Shown here: positions 36,601 through 48,600 of the stretch, piece by piece | Layout: every line of letters begins with the position of its first letter | Position numbering within the stretch: position 1 is the stretch's first letter | From: Scilla litardierei | Taxonomy: Eukaryota > Streptophyta > Magnoliopsida > Asparagales > Asparagaceae | Direction of reading: 5' to 3' | Assembly (NCBI GenBank): GCA_030789695.1 | Contig: CM061138.1 | Span: 12,534,214-12,598,213 of the forward strand | Length of the DNA: 64,000 nt | Translations under genes and position numbers: made by a program | Notes under the pieces: model-generated | What the model saw: only the letters and a program-made list of their open reading frames with translations | What the model was told of the DNA's origin: nothing | Database searches by the model: none

Positions 36601-39600
36601 ATCAGTGCGTATTATGAACTTCTTGTCAAGTAAGTAGGGTCGTCACTTTTGTATTGCTAGCACGATCGCCATCAATTCTTGCTCATACACTAACTTAAGT
36701 CGCATCCGTGCCGTCAAGACCTGACTGAAATATGTCACAGATCTCTGCTCCTACATCAACGCCGCTCCTAACTCATACCATGAGGTATCAGTCTTTACCA
36801 CGAAGGGTCTGCTAAAGTTCGGTAGGGCTAATACCAGCACTGTAGACATGGCCCGTTTTAGGGCCTCAAAAGCTATGGTCACTTCCTCTTCCCACCGTAA
36901 GCTATCTTTCTTGAGCTGCTCATTAAGAGGATATGCGATAATGCTGTATTCTTTGACGAATTTTCGGTATTATCTTGTCAGCCCCAAGAAGCCCCAAGAA
37001 GCCCCATAAAACCGCAAGGTAGTGGAGCCAGTCTAACATATTCGCTATCTTCGACATGTCCGCAGCCACCTCCTCTGCAGATAACACGTGGCCTAAGTAC
37101 TCCCAAAGTTTTAAAACGCGAAGACGTGACGTGAGGCGTATTTTCGACCCGTGACGCGAGGCGTAAGCCTCAACGCGTAAGGCGTAAGCCTTCAGCGTGT
37201 TGTGAGGCGTAACACATTATAACCACATAATTCTGAAATATATATGTAAAAAACATATATTTAAGTTTCAAACCATCATTAAAGTATCAAAATATTAAAA
37301 TAACACTCCAAAGACAAATATAAAACATCCAAAAAAGATCAGAGTATTTGAGTTGCAAAATTAGACTCTAAATCTACTCTTACACATCTTTAAATGCAGA
37401 ATCTTCACGCCATCTTCCTCCCCAAAACTTCCTAGGCTACTAACATCATCTTCATCTGGGGCGACGAATCAAGGCGACAGCGAGTCGTTTCTCTCTCTTT
37501 CTCTCTCTTTTAGCTTTTATACCTGGAAAATAAATTTTTTTTTGCAAAAAATCACCTGTTGAAGGCGTGAAAACCCTAACGCATTTACTGCGCCTCCGAA
37601 CTGAGGCGTACGCCTTTGAGCACCTTCGACCTGAGGCGTAAGCCTTTGGGCGCCTTCGACGAGTGAAAGCCTCTTCCCTCGCGCCTCAGGGCACTGGAGG
37701 TGAGCCTCGCCCTGAGGCGTAAGTCTTTGCCGCCTTTCAAAACATTGAGTACTCCACCTTTAGCTGTGCAAATAGACACTTCTTCATGTTAGCGTACAAC
37801 TGGTGGTCCTGCAGCTTCCGCAAAACTATCTCCAGATGTCGCACAATGTAACTTCTATATACCAGGATGTCATCGAAGAACACTTGGACGAACCTCCTCA
37901 GGTAAGACCGAAAAACCTTGTTCATGAGGGCTTGAATGTGGTTGGGGCATTAGTCAAGCCGAAATACATGTCTAAGATCTCGTAATGTCCCTCGCGTCCT
38001 GAAAGCGTTCTTCGGAATGTCGACAGCTCATCCGGATTTGGCGGTACCCCGATTTCAGGTCTATATTCGAGAAAACTGCCGCACCATGTAATTCAGACAA
38101 CAGCTCGTCGATCATCGGGATTAGAAACTTATCTGACACCATCTTTTTGTTTAAAGCTCTGTAATCGATGCAGAACCACCAGTTGCCATCTTTCTTCGTT
38201 ACCAACAGGACCGGACTGGAGAAATGGCTCACACTGGGTTGGATCACGCCGGGTTGGATCACGCCGGCTTGTAACATCTCCCCCACCATCTTCTAGATCT
38301 CGTCGTTCTGCACTGGGGTTAACGGTATAGTCCCACACTAATGGGAGAAACCCCTTTTCGTAGGACAATAACTTGCTCGTGGTTCAGTGGGGGGCAGAAG
38401 GCCACGTGGTGTTTGAAAGATCTCAAAGCGATGAAGAATCTGCTTCACTTCCACTGGTATGTCTTGCTTCTCCGCACCATCAACTGCAAATCCCTGAAAC
38501 TCCATGAAGAAGCATCATCCCTCCATCCGAAGGGCCCATGCCATGGTTTTGAATGAAACCAAGGAATGACATAAACTGGGGTCACCTTGCAGGACGCCTG
38601 TCTACCTCTCTTCTTGGAACTCTAACCGCAACCGTTTCCAGTTGATTCTAGTATCCCTCAAGGACTGTGGCCACCTCATGTCCAAGATAACATCAGTGCT
38701 CTCCAGGTCCAAGAGTAGAAAATCCTCTACAATCTGCACCCCATTATAGTCAATAATAATCCCTAGCACACTCCTCTGCTCTGCTCTATCTTGTCTGTCC
38801 CCAATACAACTCCAAAGCCTCTCGTGTCACTGAGTTGTAGCCGCTATTGCTCCATTATTACTTTGTGAGAGATGAAATTGTGGATGACCTCATTATCAAC
38901 CAAGACTACGATGTCCTGCTCTGCTATCCTTCCCGCCAACTTAATGACATGATTTGATGTGAACCCCACCGCAGAGTTCAGAGACACATCCGTCTTGGTC
39001 CTCTTTACCTGCCTCAAACTCCCCCACGGCTTCTTCATCATCCTCGTCATTCAATATCGTCAATTGAAGGATGCGGTCCCCACATCTATGCCATGTAAGA
39101 ATTTCTTGTCACATTTGAAGCAAAGTCTCTTAGCCCGCTTGTCTTGCATCTCTGTCTCTGTCATTCGTCTAAATTGTCTCCTGGACTGTGCCTCATTGCT
39201 CCCCTCATTGTTGGCGGTGGTCCCTCCAGGTGCCTTCCTGTCGGAGCCTGACTGCGGAAAGAAGATCCGTCCCATGCCCCTAGCTTGCTGCTTTTCGGTC
39301 AGTCTATCCTCTACCAACCGTCCTAGAGCCATCCGATCCAATAGCCCCTAGGTCTGTGGGTGTGTAACTCCGTCCAAATGCTCGGTTTCAATCCCTTCAT
39401 GAAGCACCCCTCCAAAGACTCCTAACACCCCCTACACACGGCCTGCCAGCACCTCATACTTCTGGATGTACTTCTTAACCGTCTCATCCTGTCTCGGGGC
39501 AAAAAGCTGCGCATATAGGTCTTTCCACAGGTCTCCCGAAATCGATGCAACAGTCACTCCTTAAATTCCTCCAACAAACACACATGCCTCTGCTGCCCCA

Positions 39601-42600
39601 TCCACCTGAACCAGGATAAAGCTTCTCCTTCTAGACAGCCTCACATCACTTAGTTTCTCCACCTCCGCAATACACGTCACCTCAAAATAACTCTTCGCCC
39701 CGTAAATACACCCCGAAGGGTCAACTCCCTCAAAAGTAGGCAGCTTAAGATTCCTAACCCGGTTGTTGGTGCGAAAATCTCCATGTGCTCCTCCTCCCCA
39801 ATATTTGTAATGATGTCGTTGCCTATATGGATCTCCGAGTGCATAACGGCTCCAAATCTGGCTCTTCTCCTTCATCGTCCCCCCAGCCGATGTTTTCAGT
39901 GTCCGATACCCCGCCGTCATCTATGTACTTTAGAGCATCATCATGATATGTAGCAAACTCCTCATAATCCATATCGCACCGTCGCGGTCTCTCCCTTGCA
40001 AAATCTTCGCCGCGAGCACCATGAAGGTCCTCCATGTCCTCAGCGAAGCCCTGACGAGTTCGAACCTGCTCCTCCACCATTCGCTAGGATGCCAAGGGTT
40101 CTGGCAGCCCCTGACGGTCCTACTGCTGTCGCCTGAGCCCATGACAGATTGGGCGGTGCTCGGTTGGGCCTGTGCTATGCGCTAGTGGGCCACGAGGCCC
40201 CTATCGGGCTTGCCTGTGCTCGGCGAGGCCTTGGCGGGCCGCCAGGGGCTCGACGTTGCCCTATCGAGTCACCAGGGAGCCGCAAGGCTCATGCGACCTC
40301 GCCGGGGAACGTCAGCCGCCGGTGCCCCTCCCAGGGATCGTGTGACCCCGTTTGGCGTTGTCGCACGCCTTCACCTCATTTATTGACGGTTCCTGCCTCT
40401 TCCTACTCCCACTCCATATCGGATATGAGTCATTCGTGAAAATCTTTGATCCTCTCCTCCTTCGTCAGAGGCTTCGCCTTTGCCTTAGATCTGTATTGTC
40501 GTTCATATTTGCACCATGGGTCGCCTTTGGATCTGGAATTCGCTGCCAAAATGTTGGGTTAGGGATTGCGTGAAGAACTCCATCATCATTGTCTTTGACG
40601 CCTTTGTCCCCTTCTTCGATCGCTATCCTCATTTCAGATTTGAATTCCTATCGATACGCTACCTCCGCGTTTAGTTTCTTCTCCAATGTTTCATACTTAT
40701 CCTTTGATCTTGTGGTCATCACGAGGATCGTAGTGCTCTGATACCAATTTGATACGATCCGCATATAATATTAGAATAAAAAGATATTTTTATGGTGGAA
40801 ATTGAAAATTTGAGATTTTATTGATTTAAAGTGAAACTACAAAGGGTAATTGACCCCTTCAGGAGAGGAGGTTGCTCTTCAAGCTTTATCATCTAGACTA
40901 AAGCCTAAATATCCCTATCTAGGGATCCTAGACTCCTAGGACAATTTCGCTCACAAATTTGCTAGCCGGCCCTAACAAAGACAAGAAACAATAACTTCAC
41001 GAATTACAGAAATGCTCTTAGTGACTAAAAATGACAAAATGCCCCCTCCTAATCAAGCCGCTCGCCTCCTCCTTTGCTTATAAGTGATGACCACATGAAG
41101 TTGATCTTTCATAAAATGAATAAGCTTAATTTCGTTCTTCGAAAAACGTTCTCATAATCATCACCTTAGCTTTCATCCCAAAAAATTCGGGCATCTTCAT
41201 GAATTTAATAGAAAGAATGTCATTATGTTGATAAAAATTACATTGTTGAGTAATTTTGTTGGTTAGTAACAAAATTAAGTTCAAATCGTTTGTGAAAACT
41301 GAAAAGATTAACCAGTCATAAAATATGCATTTATTATTTTTGTTTAATTGTAATAGTATTAAATATTGATCGAACTTTCAAATTGTAAAATTTTATAACT
41401 AGGCAGTTCTCTTTAATTAAATAATAGCCAAATCCCAACAACTTATGAATATGGATGATTTTACGCTTCTCATCATGTTGGATTTTTCTTTTTTTAGTTT
41501 ATCATTTTGTTTTTCTTTCCGGAGAGTATATATCCTTCACATGGATTGGTAGTATAAAAATAATTATGATTTTATTGTCATCCAATTATTTTCAAACTAT
41601 AGTCTCATATGTAGAATGTTGATGGTTCTTTATGTGCTCATATAGTTATAACTGCCAGATTAGAGTGTATTTAAACTGAAATGTTCAAAAACTAATCAAA
41701 AAGACCTAGCTCAACCTAAAATCTTTGGGTTTTCCATGGAAAACCCAAAAAATATGGGGAGTTTGCCAAAAAGGGGGCTATGTTTAATTAATTCCGCCTG
41801 TGAGTGAGGGCAAAGCTAAAGTCTTGGATATTGGATAGGCACAACTTATGTGGTAGTAATGTAGTCTCTCCTAGGTGAATGGTAACATGCCTCACTATCT
41901 CCATCCCTAAGCATTTCTGGTAGCATCATATAGTTGGGAGTCTTCATTATCAGCACATTGTCCTCATGTCTGTAGATGTTCTCATTGCTAGTCAAATTAT
42001 CACTATAGTGGGTCACATTTATGCAGCGACAAAATATGTTAGCTACCATACCGGCTTATGTGCACGTGCATAGAATACATATACATACATACATGCACAC
42101 ACACAAATATATATGTGAATAATGTGCATCATATGGCATATGGATACTTGTGTCATATGGCATTCAAGAAGTCCATTATACATATTTTTGAATGATTGGC
42201 TCCATTCATATTGATATCTATTATACATTTGACAGTGTTTTTTGAATTCTAGGGCTGATTAGAACAAGCTGACTAGGACAAACAGGTTGATAGAAAGACG
42301 GTTTGGATTTAATATTGAGGAATGAATGGTTGAGATGAGATTTTGTAAAAAGTTTTGGAGGGAAAAACATTTCTAGGGAAATGAAAGTTTATGGGGAATG
42401 AAACTTTAGGGGGAATGAAAGTTTCTGAGGAAATGAAAGTTTATGGGGATGAAACTTTAGGGGGAATGAAAGTTTCTGGGGAAATGAAAGTTTCTGGGAA
42501 AATGAAACTTTAGGGGGAATGAAAGTTTCTGGGGAAATGAAAGTTTCTGGGAAAATGAAACTTTAGGGGGAATGAAAGTTTCTTGGGAATAGCAGATTGC

Positions 42601-45600
42601 ACGCAATTAATGCATTTGAGAAAAAAACATAAAATTGCACTTAATGCTGCAGATCGAATAATATCTCCCTTAACGCGGGGCACACCGTCTCTTCGACTCA
42701 TGGGCCGAAGGTGCCCGCGAAATTTTTTACGCTAATTTATTGTTCCGTGCCTAAAGCGGCGCCCGCGCCATTTTTTACGCTAATTTGTTGTTCCGCGCCT
42801 AAAGCGTCCGCACCGATTTTTTTACGCTAATTTGTTGTTCCGTGTCGAATGCGTCCGCGCTGAATTTGTTGTTTCGAACCGATGGCGCCCATGCCGCTAA
42901 ATATTTTTATGCTAATTTGTTGTTCCGCGTAATTTTGGCTAATTTTTTAGGAAATAAAGATTTCGCGGGGGAAAATCTTAAATGAACTGTGCCCGCTGGC
43001 ACATGTTTGATATTCATATTTAAAAACCAAACACACCAATTATTTAGTGAACACAAAGTTTTTTTGCTTGTTGAACGAGTGGTCAAAAAATCTATTGTTG
43101 TAAGACCATTAGTTTTCCAAAAAATCTATTGTTGTAAGACCATTAGTTTTCCAAGTAGATCAAGCTTTGGGTTCATTAGATTTGATGGGGTTGAATTTTG
43201 GAATATGAAGATCAAGATGACAATGCTAATCATTAAAAAAAATTATGGTGTGTATTTCTTGGGGCCACTAGCAACTGCAGGTCATATGATACCCATTATT
43301 CATAAAAATATATATATGTATGTGTGTGTGTATAAATGCTGGTACCATTCATTTTGATATTTATATTCTAAAAACTCAAACACATCATCGATCGACCAAA
43401 ATTTGTGAGATTCTCATCATTCATTTGGAGATGTGACAATTTAGCACAAGTATCAAGCATGTCGATTTTCAACAAGCACATGTGTGAGTGGTGATTGATA
43501 TAGGACCTTATCCCCCTTGGATCATCATTGGAATTATCACTTCAAGAGAGTTTTTGTTGGATAGCATGCTACTCCTTAACCAGTGGAATTTCGTTACCAC
43601 ATTAGTTGTTCGGAAGTTATGATGGTGACTGCTCTTGTAACTCCCTACCTGAAACAATGGGAGGATCATAGATTTACTCAACCCATAGTAAACTACTTGT
43701 CCATCCAGGAGTGAAAAGTTTTGTTGTAAAACCAATAACTTTTCAACTAGTAGTTCAATGAGCAACTAGCTTTGTGTTCCCTAGATCTTTGATATGTTTG
43801 CATTTTAAAATTTGAAGATGAAAATGAACGATACCGATTATCTAAAATATTATGAAGAGCAAACTATTCAGGGCCATCATATGATACACATGCTCATGTC
43901 ATATGATACATATTATTCTCTCTCCTCGTTTTTCTATATACATACATACATACAACATGCCTGTATTTGTATGCATATGTGTGTATATGTGTGTATGTAT
44001 ATATGTATGTGTGTGCATGTATTTATGTATGCATGTGTGTATGAATATTGTATGTAGGTGTATGTGTATGTACTAGAAATAACCCATGCACAAAGTGCAC
44101 GGGCACCTAAAAGACCCCAACACAATCGGGACGCGGGATATATGCATATGTGTGCATGCATTTATGTAGGTGTAGGTGTATGTATGTGTGTGTGTCTAGC
44201 AGAACAAACACGTCAACCATGCAGTCGTATCATGTTGAACACGTGCTGTACATGATTCTTTTATTTTGAGTATAATTTTTCTTGAAATTTGCTTATTGTT
44301 TTAGTGTCGTGCCTTTCTCCTTTTGACATGCTTGTGTTGATGACATAGATGAACTTGAAAGCATGCATTTCTTTTAAACCGTTGAGTTTTAGTGCAATTC
44401 ATTTTCTTATCAAGCATGGTGTATGCCAATTCATGTTTTATCAAGGAGAATGGCCATATCGGTGCCATGTCCATGTTAAACACGTGTCAGAAACACTTGA
44501 ACGACATTTTCTTTGACAAGTATCAGACCCTCTTGAGACATGTCATGCTTTAAATAAAACCTAAAGGTTGCCTATCTGATATTTCAGAGCCACAATCTAA
44601 AAAAAAGAGAATTACTATGATCTTAACCATGTGTGGGAAATGCCAACAAACCAAGACATCAGTTCAACTAATTTAAAAATCACTTGGATTTTTTTGGATC
44701 ATTTTTGTTTACTTATGTTACCTGATTGGAAGTTATGGATTTTTGTCATTGAATTTATATGTTGTTTTCTTTTAATTTTTAGTAGTATGGACTCCAATGC
44801 ATATTATATACAAATACGCTTGCCCACATGCTTGTACCGCCATGTCCCCGCATACTACTTTTAAAGAATTTTCATGTCCTCGTAGCGTGTCTTGTGTGTC
44901 ATGTGCCCGTGTCCATGCTCAATAGATGTTTTAAAATGGCCTTAATGACTAGCACGAATGTTCATGTTATGCATTATGCACTTAGGGTTCTCTTCATCTG
45001 TTGGATATTCTTTAAAGGTTTTGTCCTTCATAAATCAGTTTCGTTCCTTACAGTATGATTTATACTGTTTACTTGGCTGGTTCCCTGATGTTGTGTTATT
45101 TTTAGTATATTGTGCAAGCTCCCCACAGTTGTTCATGTTGATTCTATTTATTGTCTGATAGCTCATTGTTACATGTATCCTACCATCAGCTTTCTTACTA
45201 ATCTTACTAATCGATGAATTTATTTTGTTTTTACCCCGTGGAATAGTGGTTCAACCAATTGCAAACAGGCAGAATGCTCACAGTGAGAGATCTGTTGTCT
45301 TGGGTATCCTTCATAAATGCGACGGAGGGAGCTCTTGGAGCTGAACATGCGTTCATACATGGGGCGTTCCTTGTTTTACTTGATGGCCTAAGCTTGGGTA
45401 TTTTCACACCTTCTGAGTTCATTAATTTTAGTGTTTCTTACAACCTAGCATGTAGCGCCTCCTGCTTATACTAATATATGATGATTCTGATTGGTAGATC
45501 TGTGATTGTCAATATATGCCTATGCTGATGTCTTCTAAGACATTGTTTGAATAATCACAAGATATGCATTTATTACGGTTGACCATATGTGGGTTCAAGT

Positions 45601-48600
45601 TTTCCTATACTTTATATCTGATGCTAGAGTAGGTGGACGGATGATCCGGCTAATGTGTTCGGACATAATCTTCTCTTGTCAAACAAATCTAAACACATTG
45701 TCATCAAGGCCAAGGGGTTCATTATGCTTTATCTCCCATTTATAGATTATTGCCACCTCCCTTGACTGTTTGGATTGTAAATGGATGACGGACTGGCCTT
45801 TCTGGTGTTTTTATATTTGTCTTTCTATGTTATTTGTTTTGGTGTTCAATTTGCCTAACATGGATTGTTAGCTCAGAACCCATTAGCTTAAACTTTTGTG
45901 TAAAGTGGTTTACAGACATTGTATCCGAGTCTAATTGTTGATAAATAAAGTATGATTTTTTGCCCCCCATTTTTTATGTATTTCCCTGGAGCAGCGAGTC
46001 ATGTTTGTGCTGTGATCATTTTGCATGTTGGCCTAACGGCCCAAATGAAGGGGAGCTAAGTTTTCTTGCTCAATATGACATTGTTAGTGCACAACCCAAC
46101 CGCTTGTGCTTTTGGATATGGTGGTTTTGACAAGCATCTTATTTTCTGTAGGATTTTATTAATATTTTTCATTTTATAATGTGCAGGAACTGGAATGTCA
46201 AAAACAGATGCCAAAACTTTAAGAGAGAGCGCACTATCTTTTCTTCTTGAGGAACTAAAGGTTATATTCACTTGACTACTGCATAATAGGACTATATGAT
46301 GCACACAATATTTAATTTTCAATTCTGTACTTGTCTGTCTGGACTTCGTTTGCCTATTCTTTCTTTTTCTCCTGCCTGCAAATCCCAGATCATCATTATA
46401 CAAAACAAGGAAAAGAAAAAAGAAAAAGAAAACTAAAATGCAAAAGAGACCAGAGGGAAGCAAACCATGTAGTGCTTGTGATCCATTAATTAGTGTGGTG
46501 TATGCTGTTAAGTTTTTTAAGGACTTAGGCCTAATGGTTGCTTTAGTTGCTATGTTTGATGCTTTGCTAATGTATTTCATCGAACTTTATGTCTCTGGTC
46601 TATTCTTGATAATTGTGATCAATATTTGAACGAAAGACCACATTTAGCCATTTTTCTAAGTTTTGTTTCTCATATAGATAGATCCAAGCTTATTCTTCCA
46701 CTATCATGTTCCTTTGGAAAGCATTATTTCCAGAACAGGAGTCTTGATTTTTATTGTGGTGTAATTTATTTACCATGTCAAGATGATATATCAAATCTGT
46801 ATTACTGTACGTTATTGCATTTGATGGTTTCATAGAATGTTTGTGTGATGTATAACAGGGATCTGGTAGAGCTTCTATTGATTCTCACTTATGGAATTTG
46901 GAAAACTATGGATGGGGTGAGGCCACAAAACTTGCAGATGATATATCCGGTAACAATGAGCAGCTTTTTGGCATCAACCCGTTCTACATTACTAAAGGTA
47001 GTCCGCATTTTAATTTAGATACACTCTAGTTCTTTACTAACCCTTTTTGATGTGTAAGCCCTAATATTTGGTTTCTTTGTTGAGTATCCTCATAACTCTA
47101 TAATGAGTAACAATTTTCATATTAGTGAAGCTTCCAATTCATTAAAGATTTTACTTCTTTTCTGGGTTTATCTATGTACATTTCTGCATACACAACAGCT
47201 GCTAGGACAAAGAGCAACACACCATTACCTCAGAAGTTTTATGTTTATTATGAATCCTTTCGTTCCATTTAGCTCAAATAAGAGCCATGCCATCTGTTAG
47301 CAATATCATTTTTCACTGTCCAAATCTTAGTATTTTATTTTGTCTTATATTTTCTACTAAGTCCATGAGCAGACACCAATCTTTGTGATGACGGCTATGA
47401 TGATGATGATGATATTTTATATGCCTAATCCGTCAACTGTATTCCTATCATTTTTCGTTAAAGATTTTACTTCTTTTCTGGGTTTATCTATGTACATTTC
47501 TGCATACACAACAGCTGCTAGGACAAAGAGCAACACACCATTACCTCAGAAGTTTTATGTTTATTATGAATTCTTTCGTTCCATTTAGCTCAAATAAGAG
47601 CCATGCCATCTGTTAGCAATTTCATTTTTCACTGTCCAAATCTTAGTATTTTATTTTGTCTTATATTTTCTATCAAGTCCATGAGCAGACACCAATCTTT
47701 GTGATGATGGCTATGATGATGATGATGATATTTTATATGCCTAATCCGTCAACTGTATTCCTATCATTTTTGCCGCGCTTGTCTATTCTTTATGTGTCCA
47801 AGCCATCTTGAATAATTCATGGATATTTTCTGCTGAGTTTTTTGCTTTTGAAAACTTGCTAATACTGGGATCATTCTTAACCTTTCTTTCTGTGCATTGC
47901 CTGTTAAGAATCTCACTTCTCATTTCCGCTACACTAATTTGTTTTTCAAATACTTGTTCACCGCTCATTCATAGCATTATTGGTCTTAGAGCCATCTTAT
48001 AAAAAATTTCCATTGAACTTGATGGTTGTTTAACCGTCACCTTGTAGTCCGGACATGCTTTCCACTTCAATCTATCCTTGATTGGTCTTAAAATTGGATC
48101 AGCATTCTCATTATCATTGTGCATCTAGAGTTCTAAATGTGTGCTTTGCATAATGAAATGTGCGCTTGGTTTCTTTTAGCAATTATGTTAACGTTATATG
48201 TGGAAGTCTATTAAATTCGAGTTGTAAACTTTACACTATTTAATTAAATTTCTTTAGGCCAGCATGTTTGTAAAAGCAAGGGGTTTGAATTCCTGGCTCC
48301 TACCACATGTAGAAATGCATTGCGAGTATTGCGTGCAATGCAACTTCATAAGCCTGGTATGCAAATGTTATCTTTTGTTGTTTTTAGTTCTTTTGTTTCC
48401 AATATGCATCAGAAGCTCATGTTTCAAGGTTTTTACTGTTTCAGTTTTACTGGAAGGTAGTCCTGGTGTAGGAAAAACAAGTTTAGTTGTTGCTGTGGCG
48501 GAATACTCCGGTCATAATGTTGTCCGGATCAACCTTTCTGAACAGGTCATAATTCTCTGACAATATCCTTTCATCAGTTTCCTGTGATCTAAGATGCATT

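Larger units (their letters stand above)
34661..41098 (-). mobile_element. Ty3/gypsy chromovirus-type element, antisense in intron 23
   Basis: The LTRs are 34661-35011 and 40750-41098 (about 350 bp), with target duplication AGTTG at 34656-34660 and 41099-41103. On the minus strand the primer-binding site TGGTATCAGAGC (40735-40746, initiator tRNA-Met type) lies just inside the 5' LTR. Gag, protease, RT, RNase H, integrase and a C-terminal chromodomain-like region follow in standard gypsy order, with many stops and frameshifts. Short LTRs plus a chromodomain suggest a Reina-like chromovirus (inference). It is dead as a mobile element. Confidence 0.9.
34362..45246 (+). other. MDN1 intron 23 (10.9 kb)
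   Basis: It separates FWQ from WFNQL, which are contiguous in the family. It contains a complete antisense gypsy element (34661-41098), a Helitron-like repeat (42228-42990), two diverged copies of another repeat (about 43020-43330 and 43690-43930), a TATG/TG microsatellite (about 43935-44070) and a Helitron-like end (44079). 41104-42227 and 44260-45246 show nothing recognisable. Confidence 0.88.

Noticed and set aside
46056..46580. 174-residue minus-strand open frame in intron 24/exon 25
   Set aside because: It runs antisense through a real exon and T-rich intron; composition is biased and no domain is visible.
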